Part shown: positions 5,060 to 5,126 of the stretch, one piece after another
How positions within the stretch are numbered: position 1 is the stretch's first letter
Layout: each line of letters opens with the position of its first letter
DNA from: Caldifarciminota bacterium
GTDB taxonomy: Bacteria > Hydrothermota > Tepidihabitantia > B3-TA06
Direction of reading: 5' to 3'
DNA: 5,126 nucleotides
Assembly: GCA_014729665.1 (NCBI GenBank)
Contig: WJJO01000447.1
Span: forward strand, 1-5,126
Program-made: the position numbers and the translations under genes
The notes under the pieces: generated by a model
Told to the model about the DNA's origin: nothing
The model's database searches: none
Seen by the model: the letters and a program-made list of their open reading frames with translations, nothing else

Positions 5060-5126
5060 ATGTTAACGGATAATATAAATACAATCGCCCTTCTTAAAGC
5101 GAAGCTCTTTCTTCAACTTTTCGAAG
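5060..5126 (+). CDS. Start of a downstream gene, cut by window end, product unknown
   Basis: An open frame begins at ATG 5060 and stays open to the window end, giving 22 codons (MLTDNINTIALLKAKLFLQL and on). AAGGG (5047-5051), overlapping the stop codon of the DUF4388 gene, is 8 nt upstream and supports this start. An in-frame ATG at 5054 is possible but leaves only 2 nt of spacing. The 11-bp gap makes an operon with the DUF4388 gene likely. The visible part is an amphipathic, Leu-rich helix and is too short to assign. Confidence 0.7.
   Translation, partial: MLTDNINTIALLKAKLFLQLFE

Overview
The window is ordinary bacterial chromosome, about half G+C, from a Gram-negative bacterium. The evidence for that is a secreted Spy/CpxP-like protein, a probable lipoprotein, and a membrane anti-sigma factor with a likely periplasmic tail. 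The mix of an ECF sigma/anti-sigma/Spy-like operon with a DUF4388 (PATAN) protein is what one meets in deltaproteobacterial-type lineages, the FCB group and related candidate phyla. I cannot place it more closely, and I see no mobile elements, CRISPR array, tRNA or rRNA.

Layout. (1) 1-564, +: the C-terminal three quarters of a YebC/PmpR/TACO1-family protein, cut by the window edge. A 12-bp perfect terminator hairpin (643-670) separates it from a convergent operon. (2) 3244-708, -: a tight four-gene operon of ECF sigma factor, single-pass anti-sigma factor, small secreted Spy/CpxP-like helical protein and a 313-residue probable lipoprotein. Gaps are 15 bp, 3 bp and a 4-bp ATGA overlap. The operon has a good housekeeping promoter (TTGACA-N16-TATTAT) with an A-tract upstream. 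It reads as an envelope-stress module: sensor/anti-sigma in the membrane, sigma in the cytoplasm, two exported proteins as sensor or effector. (3) 3245-4247: about 1 kb without a convincing protein gene. It holds the operon promoter, a 19-bp inverted repeat, a textbook promoter (TTGACA-N16-TATAAT, 3574-3601), then about 530 bases rich in hairpins ending in a strong intrinsic terminator (4104-4140). A separate promoter for the next gene follows. (4) 4248-5048, +: a DUF4388 protein with two winged-helix-like repeats, followed by the first 22 codons of another gene at the window edge.

The most interesting item is the promoter-to-terminator unit at about 3606-4140. The only long reading frame there (3677-4258) runs straight through the terminator and into the next gene, so the unit looks like a large structured non-coding RNA. 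I searched by eye for the conserved cores of RNase P RNA, tmRNA and SRP RNA and found none. The RNA call is an inference from promoter, terminator and complementarity, and has not been tested by folding or comparison.
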